Positions 8,530 through 17,592 of a stretch of DNA of 64,000 nt are shown here, piece by piece. The stretch is from NCBI GenBank assembly GCA_016719135.1, contig JADKAV010000015.1, positions 4,669 to 68,668 on the forward strand. Reading direction: 5' to 3'. The DNA is from Micrococcales bacterium. GTDB lineage: Bacteria > Actinomycetota > Actinomycetes > S36-B12 > UBA10799. The position numbers and the translations under genes were made by a program. Numbering within the stretch: the first letter of the stretch is position 1; each line of letters starts with the position of its first letter. The notes beneath the pieces were generated by a model. That model was not told the origin of the DNA and made no database searches. It saw nothing but the letters and a program-made list of their open reading frames with translations.

Positions 8530-10010
8530 TCCGCGTTCTGGCGGCGATTGCAGCCGGAGTGCTGCAGGTGCTTGCCTTTCCTCCGGTCGGTTGGTGGTGG
8601 ACTGCCCCGCTGGGCGTAGCTCTGTTGATCGTGGCCATCCGTGACCAAGGCGGCGGTCGAGCCGCGCTGCTGGGACTGGTCTGCGGTTGGGCCTTCTTCC
8701 TTCCCCTGCTGCACTGGCTCAACGTTCTGGGCCCCGACGCGTGGTTGGCGCTGGCCCTGGTCATCGCGGGCTGGTACGCGGCGATGGGCTGGGGATTCAG
8801 CGTGGTGTTGCAGACGCGGTGGTGGGTACTTGCAGTTCCGGTGGTCTGGGTCTTGCAGGAATGGCTTCGATCCAGGTTCCCGTGGGGCGGCCTGGGGTGG
8901 GGGCGTCTGGCATTCGGCCAGCCCGAATCACCGCTGACCGGGTGGGTCACCATCGGCGGTGCAACTCTGCTGTCCTTCGTGATCGCGCTCACCGGATGCT
9001 TGCTGGTGGCGATGATGTCCAGAGGTCGCGTGGCATTGCTCGCTGCGGTGACCGTGGTCGCGATCGCTGGGGTGGGCATCACTGTGTATCCGCGGCCCTC
9101 GGCCTCCGAAACGCCGACGAGCAGTCAACTTGCCGTGATCCAGGGCAACGTCCCGCAGCCGGGGATTGATTTCCTGGGCCGGCCGATGCAGGTGCTGGGC
9201 AACCATGTGCGGACCACCGACGAACTGGCGTCCGCAGTTGCCACGGGGGAGGAGCCCCAGCCTGACGCCCTTATTTGGCCGGAGAACTCCTCGGATATCG
9301 ATCCGGTGGTGTCTGGACCCGCGGGCGCAGCCGTGAGTTCCGCCGCACGGTCGATCGGGGTGCCGATCTTGGTAGGAACCGTGCAGGAGGTGCCGGGACG
9401 GCCCGACCAGGTGGCCAACGTCGGCCTGGTCTGGGATCCGGTGACCGGGCCGGGGCAGGCGTACGTGAAGCAGCACCCCGTTCCGTTCGGTGAGTTCCTA
9501 CCCCTGCGCCCCCTGCTATCCCGCGTCATCACCCGATTCGACCGGGTCCCTCGTGACTTCATCGCCGGCGACACGCCTGGAGTCGTGCAGTTGGGCCCCG
9601 CCCGGATCGCCGACGTCATCTGCTTCGAGGTCTCCAACGACGAGATCGTCCGGGAAGGTGTGCGGGAAGGCGGGCGGGCGCTGGTTGTTCAGACAAACAA
9701 CGCGACCTATGCGACCACCGCCCAACCTGAGCAGCAGTACGACATCAGTCGCCTGCGCGCGCGAGAGACCGGACGCACGGTGCTGGTTGCCGCCACCACC
9801 GGCGTCACCGCGGTGATCACCCCTGATGGTGCGAGTCGTACATTGCCGCAGTTGCAGTCCGGATGGATCAACACCGAGGTCTTTTTGAAGGACTCCTGGA
9901 CCCCGGCGGTCAGATTCGGTGGGCCCGTTGATGCTGTTTTGAGCGCGGCCGGGTTGATGGCCGTGCTGTTGGGTCTGTGGGCCCGCAGGCGTGTAACGGA
10001 CCCAAGGTAG
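8526..10010 (+). CDS. lnt: Apolipoprotein N-acyltransferase
   Basis: Membrane enzyme of 494 residues that adds the third acyl chain to the N-terminal cysteine of lipoproteins. The first ~190 residues hold hydrophobic membrane segments (for example AIAAGVLQVLAFPPVGW). The C-terminal half is a nitrilase-fold domain with the catalytic triad in recognisable contexts: Glu in DALIWPENSSD, Lys in VKQHPVPFGEFLP and Cys in ADVICFEVSND. A last membrane segment closes the protein (AAGLMAVLLGLWARR). It overlaps the upstream gene by four bases and is followed nine bases later by the mannose synthase. Separate genes for the two activities replace the fused Lnt-Ppm1 protein of some mycobacteria. Confidence 0.95.
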   Translation: MIRVLAAIAAGVLQVLAFPPVGWWWTAPLGVALLIVAIRDQGGGRAALLGLVCGWAFFLPLLHWLNVLGPDAWLALALVIAGWYAAMGWGFSVVLQTRWWVLAVPVVWVLQEWLRSRFPWGGLGWGRLAFGQPESPLTGWVTIGGATLLSFVIALTGCLLVAMMSRGRVALLAAVTVVAIAGVGITVYPRPSASETPTSSQLAVIQGNVPQPGIDFLGRPMQVLGNHVRTTDELASAVATGEEPQPDALIWPENSSDIDPVVSGPAGAAVSSAARSIGVPILVGTVQEVPGRPDQVANVGLVWDPVTGPGQAYVKQHPVPFGEFLPLRPLLSRVITRFDRVPRDFIAGDTPGVVQLGPARIADVICFEVSNDEIVREGVREGGRALVVQTNNATYATTAQPEQQYDISRLRARETGRTVLVAATTGVTAVITPDGASRTLPQLQSGWINTEVFLKDSWTPAVRFGGPVDAVLSAAGLMAVLLGLWARRRVTDPR

Positions 10011-10019
10011 GCTCCCAGC

Positions 10020-10790
10020 GTGGCCCCGTCTTTCACCGATCTCGGCAGGATCCTGGTAGTGATCCCCACCTACAACGAGGTGGAGAATCTCGCCCGGATC
10101 GTCACTCGCGTGCGTGCCAGTGTTCCCGAGGCCCACGTCCTGGTCGCTGACGACAACAGCCCCGACGGAACTGCCCGGGTCGCCGACGAATTGGCTGCCA
10201 CCGATGACCACGTGCAGGTGATGCACCGCCTGGGCAAGGAGGGGCTGGGTGCTGCCTACCTCGCCGGCTTCTCCTGGGCGCTGGACAACGGCTACGACGT
10301 CGTGGTCGAGATGGACGCCGACGGCAGTCACCAGCCGGAGCAGTTGCCGCTGTTGCTCGATGCGCTGCGCAACGCGGATCTGGTCCTGGGTTCGCGCTGG
10401 GTACCCGGTGGGTCGGTGGTGAACTGGCCGAAGTCGCGCGAAATCCTGTCCAAAGGGGGCAACTGGTACACCCGTCGGGCCCTACGGATCCCGTTGCAGG
10501 ATGCGACCGGCGGCTACCGCGCCTTCCGCGCTTCGACCCTGCGGGCGCTCGACCTCGACGGAGTCGGCAGTGCCGGGTACATCTTCCAGGTCGATCTCGC
10601 CTACCGGACCCTCGCGAAGGGTATGCGCGTGGTCGAGGTGCCGATCGAATTCGTCGAACGGGAAGTCGGCGACAGCAAGATGAACCGCAAGATCGTCTCG
10701 GAAGCGTTGTGGAGGGTGACGGTGTGGGGCGTACGTGAACGCGTTCATCAGGCCCGCGACGCGCTGGCTGAACGTCGTGAGCGGAATTAG
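10020..10790 (+). CDS. ppm1: Polyprenol-phosphate mannose synthase
   Basis: Family 2 glycosyltransferase of 256 residues that transfers mannose from GDP-mannose to polyprenyl phosphate, feeding lipoglycan synthesis and protein O-mannosylation. The nucleotide-sugar motifs are clear: VVIPTYNEVENL at the start, ADDNSPDGTA, and VEMDADGSHQPEQLP with the metal-binding aspartates. The acceptor-side motif GSRWVPGGSV and the C-terminal REVGDSKM are typical of this subgroup. It has no membrane domain of its own. Start is GTG at 10020, nine bases after the lnt stop, so it is very likely co-transcribed with lnt. Confidence 0.93.
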   Translation: MAPSFTDLGRILVVIPTYNEVENLARIVTRVRASVPEAHVLVADDNSPDGTARVADELAATDDHVQVMHRLGKEGLGAAYLAGFSWALDNGYDVVVEMDADGSHQPEQLPLLLDALRNADLVLGSRWVPGGSVVNWPKSREILSKGGNWYTRRALRIPLQDATGGYRAFRASTLRALDLDGVGSAGYIFQVDLAYRTLAKGMRVVEVPIEFVEREVGDSKMNRKIVSEALWRVTVWGVRERVHQARDALAERRERN

Positions 10791-11055
10791 CCACAGGCGC
10801 CCTGACCGCATACAGCGCACGCTGACTGTGTCCCGCTGGCCTTGTGGCGAAAACGGGACCTGGCAGGTGGTTCTGTCACCAGAAGGCGCACCTGCAAGGC
10901 AGACGCCAACTGAACGCGCGCTGCACTCCGGATCAAGACCGAAGGCTGTCGTGGTCCCCGACCGACCAGAGTCAACCGGCTCGATCCTGTCTCCCGGCTT
11001 CCGATATGTGAAATGCTGAAGAGGCTTCACGTCGCAACCGGAAGGACGCCACATC

Positions 11056-11943
11056 ATGGATCAGGAACAGTTCGACAAGGTCAAACAAGCCCCCGGATTC
11101 ATCGCCGCCCTGGATCAGAGTGGAGGCAGCACGCCTAAGGCGCTGCGACTGTACGGCCTGGACGAGGGCGCGTACAGCGATGACGAGCAGATGTTCGATC
11201 TGGTACACGCCATGCGCACTCGAATCATTGCCAGCCCCGTATTCGGCGGGGACCGCATCCTGGGGTCGATCCTCTTCGAGCAGACGATGGATCGGGAGAT
11301 CCACGGCCGGGGGAGCGCGGACTATCTGTGGAACGTCAAGCGCGTCGTGCCTTTCCTGAAAGTCGATAAGGGGCTCCAGGAGCAAGCAGATGGTGCCCAG
11401 GTCATGAAGCCGATGCCCGGCCTTGACGATCTGCTGGCCCGCGCCGTTGACAAGGGCGTGTTCGGGACCAAGATGCGTTCAGTGATCAAGGAAGCAAACG
11501 AGGCAGGCATTCAGGCCGTGGTCGACCAGCAGTTCGAGATCGGCCGACAGATCCTCTCCAGTGGACTCACCCCCATCCTCGAGCCCGAGATCGACATCAA
11601 CTCACCGACCAAGGCCGAGGCCGAGCAGCTGCTCAAGCCGGCCATCCTCGACGGGCTTGAGAGCCTCGGAACCGACCAGCACATCATGCTCAAGCTGACC
11701 CTGCCGGACGAGGACGATTTCTACGCGGACCTGGTCGCGCACCCGAAGGTGCTGCGGGTCGTCGCCCTGTCCGGCGGCTACAGCCGCGAGGAGGCCAACG
11801 CCCGGCTCGCCCGTCAGCACGGAGTTGTGGCGAGTTTCTCGCGCGCCCTCACCGAGGGTCTATCGGTGCAGCAGACCGAAGAGGAGTTCAACACAGCCCT
11901 CGACGCATCGATCCAAAGCATCTACGAGGCGTCGATCACCTAG
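11056..11943 (+). CDS. fda: Class I fructose-bisphosphate aldolase
   Basis: Metal-independent (Schiff-base) aldolase of 295 residues for glycolysis and gluconeogenesis, cleaving fructose-1,6-bisphosphate. It has the family start FIAALDQSGGSTPKAL, the segment VVPFLKVDKGL, the acidic LEPEIDINSP strand and the catalytic lysine context HIMLKLTLPDE. Length matches the short bacterial class I type. ATG at 11056 follows a good ribosome-binding site (GGAAGGA, 11040-11046). A 265-bp gap separates it from ppm1, so it probably has its own promoter; I could not define one. It converges on rbpA with a strong hairpin between them. Confidence 0.93.
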   Translation: MDQEQFDKVKQAPGFIAALDQSGGSTPKALRLYGLDEGAYSDDEQMFDLVHAMRTRIIASPVFGGDRILGSILFEQTMDREIHGRGSADYLWNVKRVVPFLKVDKGLQEQADGAQVMKPMPGLDDLLARAVDKGVFGTKMRSVIKEANEAGIQAVVDQQFEIGRQILSSGLTPILEPEIDINSPTKAEAEQLLKPAILDGLESLGTDQHIMLKLTLPDEDDFYADLVAHPKVLRVVALSGGYSREEANARLARQHGVVASFSRALTEGLSVQQTEEEFNTALDASIQSIYEASIT

Positions 11944-12009
11944 CCGACGACCGGCCACGGCGGGCTCTGGAGTCGCCGCGTTCTAGGACTCGCAGCGGCA
12001 GCGGACACA

Positions 12010-12048
12010 ACTCAACCCTCCGACCGACAGACGGTGGGAGGGTTGAGT
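12010..12048. terminator. Bidirectional hairpin terminator between fda and rbpA
   Basis: A perfect 12-bp inverted repeat, ACTCAACCCTCC (12010-12021) and GGAGGGTTGAGT (12037-12048), with a 15-base loop. It sits between two convergent stop codons. There is no long T-tract, as is common in high-GC actinobacteria. Confidence 0.8.
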
Positions 12049-12068
12049 CGGGGTTCAGGAGTTGCCGG

Positions 12069-12416
12069 TCAGGCGGTACGCCGATCGGACTGCTCGTCAG
12101 TCTCCAGCAGGGCGAGCCGCTCCTCGAGCAGGTCCTCGAGCTCAGCGATGGTACGACGCTCCAGGAGCATGTCCCAGTGGGTCCGCACGTGCTTGGTGGG
12201 CTTGGGCTCGGGCTTGGTGGCATCGACCAGCAGTGCCAGTTCGCCGCAGGCGCACTCCCACTCAACGGGAACCTCTGCCTCGGCGGAGAAGGGCATGCTG
12301 ATGACGTGTCCGGCGGGGCAGTTGTACGTCACCGTCATGCGAGGGGCGAACTCGACGTCGCGGTCGTTCTCCAGACTTGTCGCTCCGAGCCGGGTGCCGC
12401 GCAGGGCCTCACTCAT
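12069..12416 (-). CDS. rbpA: RNA polymerase-binding protein RbpA
   Basis: Actinobacteria-specific transcription factor of 115 residues that binds the principal sigma factor and RNA polymerase and stabilises the open complex. The N-terminal tail is followed by the zinc-ribbon-like core (FAPRMTVTYNCPAGH, then VEWECACGELALL) with the expected Cys/His ligands. The basic linker and C-terminal sigma-interaction segment come next (KHVRTHWDMLLERRT, IAELEDLLEERL). Length is typical. A ribosome-binding site (AGAAGG) precedes the ATG at 12416. It is transcribed away from gdpD, with a 140-bp promoter region upstream. Related genomes usually have fxsA between ppm1 and rbpA; here an aldolase gene sits there. 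Confidence 0.97.
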   Translation of the reverse strand: MSEALRGTRLGATSLENDRDVEFAPRMTVTYNCPAGHVISMPFSAEAEVPVEWECACGELALLVDATKPEPKPTKHVRTHWDMLLERRTIAELEDLLEERLALLETDEQSDRRTA

Positions 12417-12556
12417 GTTGCCTTCTTTCTATCGCCGCGCACCGATTGGTGGTGCCTGCATGACACAACGTCATACGTGGTTGGTTCATTCCCCGAATTC
12501 CCCTGGTTCACACCTGTTTGTGATGTTGATCACCGGAGTTGTTCGGCTGTGCACTC

Positions 12557-13390
12557 CTACGATGGCGGGTGCGGATACTCGTCGGCGCGCTGAGCGGTTG
12601 TGCTTGACAGACCCCTTACATTTGCGCCGGTCCGAGCGTCGATCACCTGCCGCAACACACTGGGTCGGTCGGTGATGATCCCGTGCACTCCCTGATCCAG
12701 CAGACCATGCATCTGTGCCGGGTCGTCGACCGTCCACACGTGAACGGGCCATCCGCGTGCGTGGGCCTGGCGCATGAAGGCCGCAGTGACGATCCGCAAG
12801 CCGGACGCCGAGGGCGGCACCTGAACACATATCGGCCCGCTGGGCAGCACGAACCGGGACGCCACCGAAACTCGACCTAACCGGGTCCGTCCAACGAGGG
12901 CCGTGACCTCTTGCGGCGCGAGGCTAGTGCACACCGCGTCGCCGAACCGAGCACGCACGCGCCGCAGCCGGTTCCAGGAGAACGACGCGATACACACACG
13001 GTCAAGGTGGTGACCACCGCTGAGTAAGTCGAGCAGCGGAGCGACGGCGTTGTCCTCCTTGACGTCGATGTTGAAGCGCACTTGCGGGAACTCCTCCAGG
13101 ACCTCCTGCAGCGAATGCACCCGCTCGGCATTGCCGATGCGCGCCTTCTTGACCTCGCTGAAAGGCAGATCCCGGATCCGCCCGACGCGATCGGTCACCC
13201 GGTTCAGCGACTGGTCGTGAAAGACGACGGGCACTCCGTCTGCGGTCGCCCTGATGTCCGTCTCGATGTACTCAAAGCCCAAGGACACCGCTCGACGAAA
13301 GGCCGTCAGCGAGTTCTCCGGGGCTTCCCGGGCGCCACCCCGGTGCGCGAACGCAACCGGAGCAGCGGCCTCCAAGTACGGATGGGTCAC
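12557..13390 (-). CDS. Glycerophosphodiester phosphodiesterase
   Basis: GDPD-family enzyme of 277 residues, hydrolysing glycerophosphodiesters to glycerol-3-phosphate and an alcohol. The active-site motifs are present: FAHRGGAREAPENSLTAF (catalytic His and Arg plus metal Glu), IETDIRATADGVPVVFHD (metal Glu/Asp and second catalytic His) and FNIDVKED (metal Glu/Asp region). The C-terminus has the barrel closure VHVWTVDDPAQM and GIITDRP. No signal peptide is visible, so it is probably cytoplasmic. The start codon overlaps the amidase stop by four bases (13387-13390), so the two are translationally coupled. A GDPD gene near rbpA is common in actinobacteria. Confidence 0.92.
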   Translation of the reverse strand: MTHPYLEAAAPVAFAHRGGAREAPENSLTAFRRAVSLGFEYIETDIRATADGVPVVFHDQSLNRVTDRVGRIRDLPFSEVKKARIGNAERVHSLQEVLEEFPQVRFNIDVKEDNAVAPLLDLLSGGHHLDRVCIASFSWNRLRRVRARFGDAVCTSLAPQEVTALVGRTRLGRVSVASRFVLPSGPICVQVPPSASGLRIVTAAFMRQAHARGWPVHVWTVDDPAQMHGLLDQGVHGIITDRPSVLRQVIDARTGANVRGLSSTTAQRADEYPHPPS

Positions 13391-14874
13391 AACGCCCCTG
13401 ACGTCGGCAACAGGTCGACCCAGGGCTGGGCGGCCTCGATCTGCGCGGCCAGCTGCAGCAGGACGGCGTCGTCGCCGAACGCTGCTGCGAGTTGGACACC
13501 GACCGGAAGGCCATCGCGTGTGACATGCATGGGGACGCTGGCTGCCGGTTGACCGGTCAAGTTGTAGATCTGAGTCTGCGGAGTGGCGGCCAGGGAGTCA
13601 GCGGCGAGGTCGTCGAGGGTCTTACGCAGGACCGGCCCCGGCCCCACCCGCTGCAGAACCGACAAGGCTGCCTGTTCCACCTTGCTCGGTGCCAGTTCAC
13701 CGATCTTCACCGGGGGAGTGGCCACAGTCGCGGTCAGGTGCACGTCGAACTCGGGGCCGAACAGGTCGCCGAAACGTCGACCCATCTCTACACCCCATGC
13801 CTTGGCAGCGCTCATTTCGGCCGCACTGAGGGTTCTGCCGACCTGATTGAGGAACCAGGTGGACCGTTCGAAGTTGCGGGCGTCGGCTTTGCGCCCGGTC
13901 ATCTCCTCGGTCCAATCGACCTCCTTCGCGACATTGGCCGCGACGATGGTCAGATAGGCCTTCGCACCCTCGGTGGCCCGGATCGGCAGGTCGAACTCCA
14001 CCACCTCGTGGCCCAGTTCGGACAGCAGGGATGCGGCCTTGTCGACCGCCTCCACTGCATCAGGGTGCATACTCGCACCGAACAGGCTTCGGGTCGAATA
14101 GCCGATCCGCAGTTTGCGTGGTTTGCGACTGGCGGCGGTCAGGTAGGACTTGGGGCCGTCGGGCGCGGCGTAGGGTGCACCCGGGTCGGCTCCGCGGACT
14201 GCATCGAGGGCCGCAGCGGTGTCTCGCACCGAGCGTGACATGAGGAGCCTGACGACCAGCCCGTCCCATCCTTCGCCCTCGTCGGGCCCGAGCGGAACCA
14301 GGCCGCGGCTCGTCTTGAGTCCGAAGATCCCGCAGTTGGACGCGGGGATCCGCAGCGAACCGCCACCATCCCCACCGTGCGCGAGCGGCACGATGCCGGC
14401 CGCGATCGCAGCGGCCGACCCGCCGCTGGATCCACCGGGTGTGCGTTGCAGATTCCACGGATTGCGGGCGGGTCCCCGCAATTCGGGTTCGCTCACGCCC
14501 ATGATGCCGAACTCCGGGCAGTTGGTCTTACCGAAGATGTTGAGCCCGGCCTTCTCGAACCGCACGAACAACTCACTGCTGCGTTGCGGGATCCAGTCCT
14601 CCAGGGACCTGCTGGAGTAGGTACAGCGGTGCCCGGCCAGGTGTCCGTCCATGTCCTTGATGAGGAAGGGAACACCACCGAACGGACCGCTGAGACCCTC
14701 CGCGGCCGCCCGCGCCTGCTCGTCCCAGGACTCCACCACAGCGTTGATGGCCGGATTCACCGCGTTGCGGCGCGCGATCGCCGCCTGAAGCACCTCCGTG
14801 GCTGTCACCTCGCCGTTCTGGATGAGTTTCGCGAGGCCGAGCCCGTCATATCGCACATATTCGTCATGCCGCAT
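13387..14874 (-). CDS. Amidase (amidase-signature family)
   Basis: Serine hydrolase of 495 residues that cleaves an amide bond; the substrate is unknown. The Ser-cisSer-Lys triad is visible: Lys in GVPFLIKDM, the cis-Ser in the glycine-rich TPGGSSGGSAAAIAAG, and the nucleophile region DGGGSLRIPASNCGIFGLK. The C-terminal NLTGQPAASVPM is also conserved. There is no GatB partner nearby, so it is more likely a general amidase than GatA. It is the first gene of a two-gene run with gdpD and diverges from the UvrA-like gene across a 204-bp intergenic region. Confidence 0.9.
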   Translation of the reverse strand: MRHDEYVRYDGLGLAKLIQNGEVTATEVLQAAIARRNAVNPAINAVVESWDEQARAAAEGLSGPFGGVPFLIKDMDGHLAGHRCTYSSRSLEDWIPQRSSELFVRFEKAGLNIFGKTNCPEFGIMGVSEPELRGPARNPWNLQRTPGGSSGGSAAAIAAGIVPLAHGGDGGGSLRIPASNCGIFGLKTSRGLVPLGPDEGEGWDGLVVRLLMSRSVRDTAAALDAVRGADPGAPYAAPDGPKSYLTAASRKPRKLRIGYSTRSLFGASMHPDAVEAVDKAASLLSELGHEVVEFDLPIRATEGAKAYLTIVAANVAKEVDWTEEMTGRKADARNFERSTWFLNQVGRTLSAAEMSAAKAWGVEMGRRFGDLFGPEFDVHLTATVATPPVKIGELAPSKVEQAALSVLQRVGPGPVLRKTLDDLAADSLAATPQTQIYNLTGQPAASVPMHVTRDGLPVGVQLAAAFGDDAVLLQLAAQIEAAQPWVDLLPTSGAL

Positions 14875-14982
14875 GCAGCGAGCCTAATGCGAGCCGGTGG
14901 ATGAGTCAGGGGGTTGCCGGGATGCGAGCGCTTGCTGGGCGGTCGCCTTGCCGTGGTCGAGTACCCGCAGCTCGCGGCCCTT

Positions 14983-15039
14983 TTGGCGCGCGCGGACAAC
15001 GTCATAGGATGACGTGCTGTCGGTCTGTCGCCGACAGCA
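14983..15039 (+). promoter_or_regulatory. Promoter with two palindromes before the UvrA-like gene
   Basis: A plausible promoter has -35 TTGGCG (14983-14988) and -10 TAGGAT (15005-15010) with 16 bp between. The -10 box lies inside a perfect palindrome ACGTCAT-AGG-ATGACGT (14999-15015). Sharing its last base is a second perfect inverted repeat, TGCTGTCGG / CCGACAGCA (15015-15023 and 15031-15039, 7-base loop). The first looks like a repressor operator, the second like an operator or a leader hairpin. No regulator gene is adjacent. Confidence 0.55.
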
Positions 15040-15078
15040 GACATCACCGTCCGACAGGCGGTGACAAAGGAGAAGGTG

Positions 15079-17445
15079 ATGGGCGAGCAGATGCACGCGG
15101 CCGACAGCCACGAACTGATCCGCGTTCACGGAGCCCGCGTGAACAACCTCAAAGACGTCAGCGTGGAGATCCCCAAACGCCGACTGACCGTCTTCACCGG
15201 GGTGTCCGGGTCGGGCAAGAGTTCGCTGGTCTTCGGCACCATCGCCGCAGAGTCGCAACGCTTGATCAACGAGACCTACAGCACCTTCGTACAGGGCTTC
15301 ATGCCCACCCTCGCGCGCCCCGACGTGGACGTCTTGGAGGGACTGACGACGGCGATCATCGTGGATCAGGAGCGCATGGGCGCGAACTCCCGCTCGACTG
15401 TCGGCACCGCGACCGATGCCAACGCGATGCTGCGCATCCTGTTCAGTCGCCTCGGTGAACCCCACGTAGGCTCCTCGCAGGCCTTCTCCTTCAACGTCGC
15501 GTCCGTCAGTGGCGCTGGGGCGGTCACCCTGGAGAAAGGCAACAGGACCGTCAAGGAACGCCGCAGCTTCCACATCACCGGGGGCATGTGCCCGCGCTGT
15601 GAGGGCATGGGCAAAGTGACGGACTTCGATCTGGGCGCGCTGTACGACGAGACCAAGTCATTGAGTGAAGGGGCGCTGACCATCCCCGGGTACAGCATGG
15701 ACGGCTGGTACGGACGTATCTACCGCGGATGTGGTTTCTTCGACGCGGACAAGCCGATCGCGAAGTTCACGAAAAGGGAACTCGACGCGCTGCTGTACAA
15801 GGAGCCCACCCGGATCAAGATCGAAGGGATCAACGTCACCTACGAGGGGCTGATCCCCAAGATCCAGAAGACGCTGCTGGCCAAGGACGTCGACGCGATG
15901 CAACCGCACATCCGGGCCTTCGTGGAACGCGCGGTCGTATTCACGACATGTCCGGACTGCGGCGGCACCCGCCTGAATGAGGGAGCTCGTTCCTCCAAGA
16001 TCAAAGGCATCAACATCGCCGATGCGTGTGCCATGCAGATCAGCGACCTGGCGCGATGGGTCCAGGGCTTGGACGATACTTCGGTCGCTCCGCTGCTGGC
16101 CAGCCTTCGGCACACCCTCGACTCCTTCGTAGAGATCGGCCTGGGATATCTGTCCCTGGAACGGCCGGCCGGCACCTTGTCCGGCGGGGAGGCACAACGC
16201 ACCAAGATGATCCGTCATCTCGGATCGTCGCTGACTGACGTGACGTACGTCTTCGACGAGCCGACCATCGGACTGCATCCGCACGACATCGCGCGCATGA
16301 ACACGCTGCTGCTGCAGCTGCGCGACAAGGGCAACACCGTGCTCGTGGTCGAACACAAGCCGGAGGTCATCGCGATCGCCGACCACGTGGTCGATCTGGG
16401 ACCGCATGCCGGTAGCGCCGGCGGAGAGGTGGTCTTCGAGGGAACGGTGGAGGGCCTGCGCGCGACCGACTCCCTCACCGGTCGACACCTTGACGACCGG
16501 GCACAGCTCAAGGCGACGTTCCGCGCAGCAGTCGGGCAGTTGGAGGTTCGCGGGGCGAGCACGAACAATCTGCAAGACGTGGACGTTGACATCCCGCTCG
16601 GCGTACTGGTGGTGCTGACAGGCGTGGCGGGATCGGGCAAGAGTTCGCTGATCGACGGTTCGGTGGCGGGGCGGGACGGGGTGGTGTCGATCGATCAGGG
16701 CGCGATCCGGGGCTCACGGCGCAGTAATCCCGCGACGTACACCGGTCTGCTCGACCCCATCCGCAAGGCCTTCGCCAAGACCAACGGTGTGAAGCCAGCG
16801 TTGTTCAGCGCCAACTCCGAAGGCGCCTGTCCGACCTGCAAGGGCGCGGGAGTCATCTACACCGACCTCGCGATGATGGCGGGCGTGTCCACAATCTGCG
16901 AGGAGTGCGAGGGCAAGCGGTTCCAGGCGTCGGTGCTGGAGTACCACCTCGGCGGCAAGGACATCAGCGAGGTGCTTGCCATGTCGGTGATCGAGGCGGG
17001 GGAGTTCTTCAATGTGGAGGAGTCCCGCACCCCGGCTGCCCACCGAATCCTCGAACGCCTGGCCGACGTCGGTCTCGGCTACCTGACACTCGGGCAACCC
17101 CTCACGACGTTGTCCGGCGGCGAGCGTCAGCGACTGAAACTCGCCACGCACCTGGGGGACAAGGGTGGGGTGTTCATCCTCGACGAGCCCACGACCGGCC
17201 TGCACCTGGCCGACGTCGAGCAGTTGCTCGGACTCTTGGACAGGTTGGTCGACTCCGGCAAGTCGGTCATCGTGATCGAGCACCACCAGGCCGTGATGGC
17301 CCACGCCGACTGGATCATCGACCTCGGCCCGGGGGCTGGTCACGACGGTGGGCGAATCGTCTTCGAGGGCACTCCCGCCGACCTCGTCGCTGATCGATCG
17401 ACGTTGACCGGGGAGCATCTGGCGGCCTATGTAGCCCGCCGTTGA
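15079..17445 (+). CDS. UvrA-like ABC ATPase (excinuclease paralogue / drug-resistance type)
   Basis: Soluble double-ABC protein of about 788 residues, clearly shorter than repair UvrA (about 940). First half: Walker A FTGVSGSGKSS and signature LSGGEAQRTK with Walker B VFDEPTIGLH. Second half: Walker A GVAGSGKSS, signature LSGGERQRLK and Walker B ILDEPTTGLH. A zinc finger (CPTCKGAG ... CEECEGKRF) is intact; the first CPRCEGMG half-finger appears reduced. Short UvrA paralogues of this kind act in DNA-damage or DNA-binding-drug protection. ATG 15079 is chosen over GTG 15061 because AAAGGAG lies just before it. Two palindromes upstream suggest inducible control. Confidence 0.88.
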   Translation: MGEQMHAADSHELIRVHGARVNNLKDVSVEIPKRRLTVFTGVSGSGKSSLVFGTIAAESQRLINETYSTFVQGFMPTLARPDVDVLEGLTTAIIVDQERMGANSRSTVGTATDANAMLRILFSRLGEPHVGSSQAFSFNVASVSGAGAVTLEKGNRTVKERRSFHITGGMCPRCEGMGKVTDFDLGALYDETKSLSEGALTIPGYSMDGWYGRIYRGCGFFDADKPIAKFTKRELDALLYKEPTRIKIEGINVTYEGLIPKIQKTLLAKDVDAMQPHIRAFVERAVVFTTCPDCGGTRLNEGARSSKIKGINIADACAMQISDLARWVQGLDDTSVAPLLASLRHTLDSFVEIGLGYLSLERPAGTLSGGEAQRTKMIRHLGSSLTDVTYVFDEPTIGLHPHDIARMNTLLLQLRDKGNTVLVVEHKPEVIAIADHVVDLGPHAGSAGGEVVFEGTVEGLRATDSLTGRHLDDRAQLKATFRAAVGQLEVRGASTNNLQDVDVDIPLGVLVVLTGVAGSGKSSLIDGSVAGRDGVVSIDQGAIRGSRRSNPATYTGLLDPIRKAFAKTNGVKPALFSANSEGACPTCKGAGVIYTDLAMMAGVSTICEECEGKRFQASVLEYHLGGKDISEVLAMSVIEAGEFFNVEESRTPAAHRILERLADVGLGYLTLGQPLTTLSGGERQRLKLATHLGDKGGVFILDEPTTGLHLADVEQLLGLLDRLVDSGKSVIVIEHHQAVMAHADWIIDLGPGAGHDGGRIVFEGTPADLVADRSTLTGEHLAAYVARR

Positions 17446-17521
17446 CCCCTCGTGTCGCGCTCAATCACCCCGCCAGGTACCAGAGAATGCCGTCATAGTC
17501 CGACTGAGGCAGGATCGACGG

Positions 17522-17580
17522 TTGCTGGACTGCATCCTGTCCTGCGATAATGGCCATATTCAACACCCTCAAAGTGGCCA
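17522..17580 (+). promoter_or_regulatory. Promoter and repeated TGGCCA site of the vapBC pair
   Basis: A sigma-70-like promoter: TTGCTG (17522-17527), 18 bp, GATAAT (17546-17551). Two palindromic TGGCCA hexamers follow at 17551-17556 and 17575-17580, 24 bp apart. Both are on one DNA face if the turn is near 10.5-12 bp, as expected for autorepression by a toxin-antitoxin complex. Confidence 0.5.
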
Positions 17581-17592
17581 CGGGAGGCTGGG

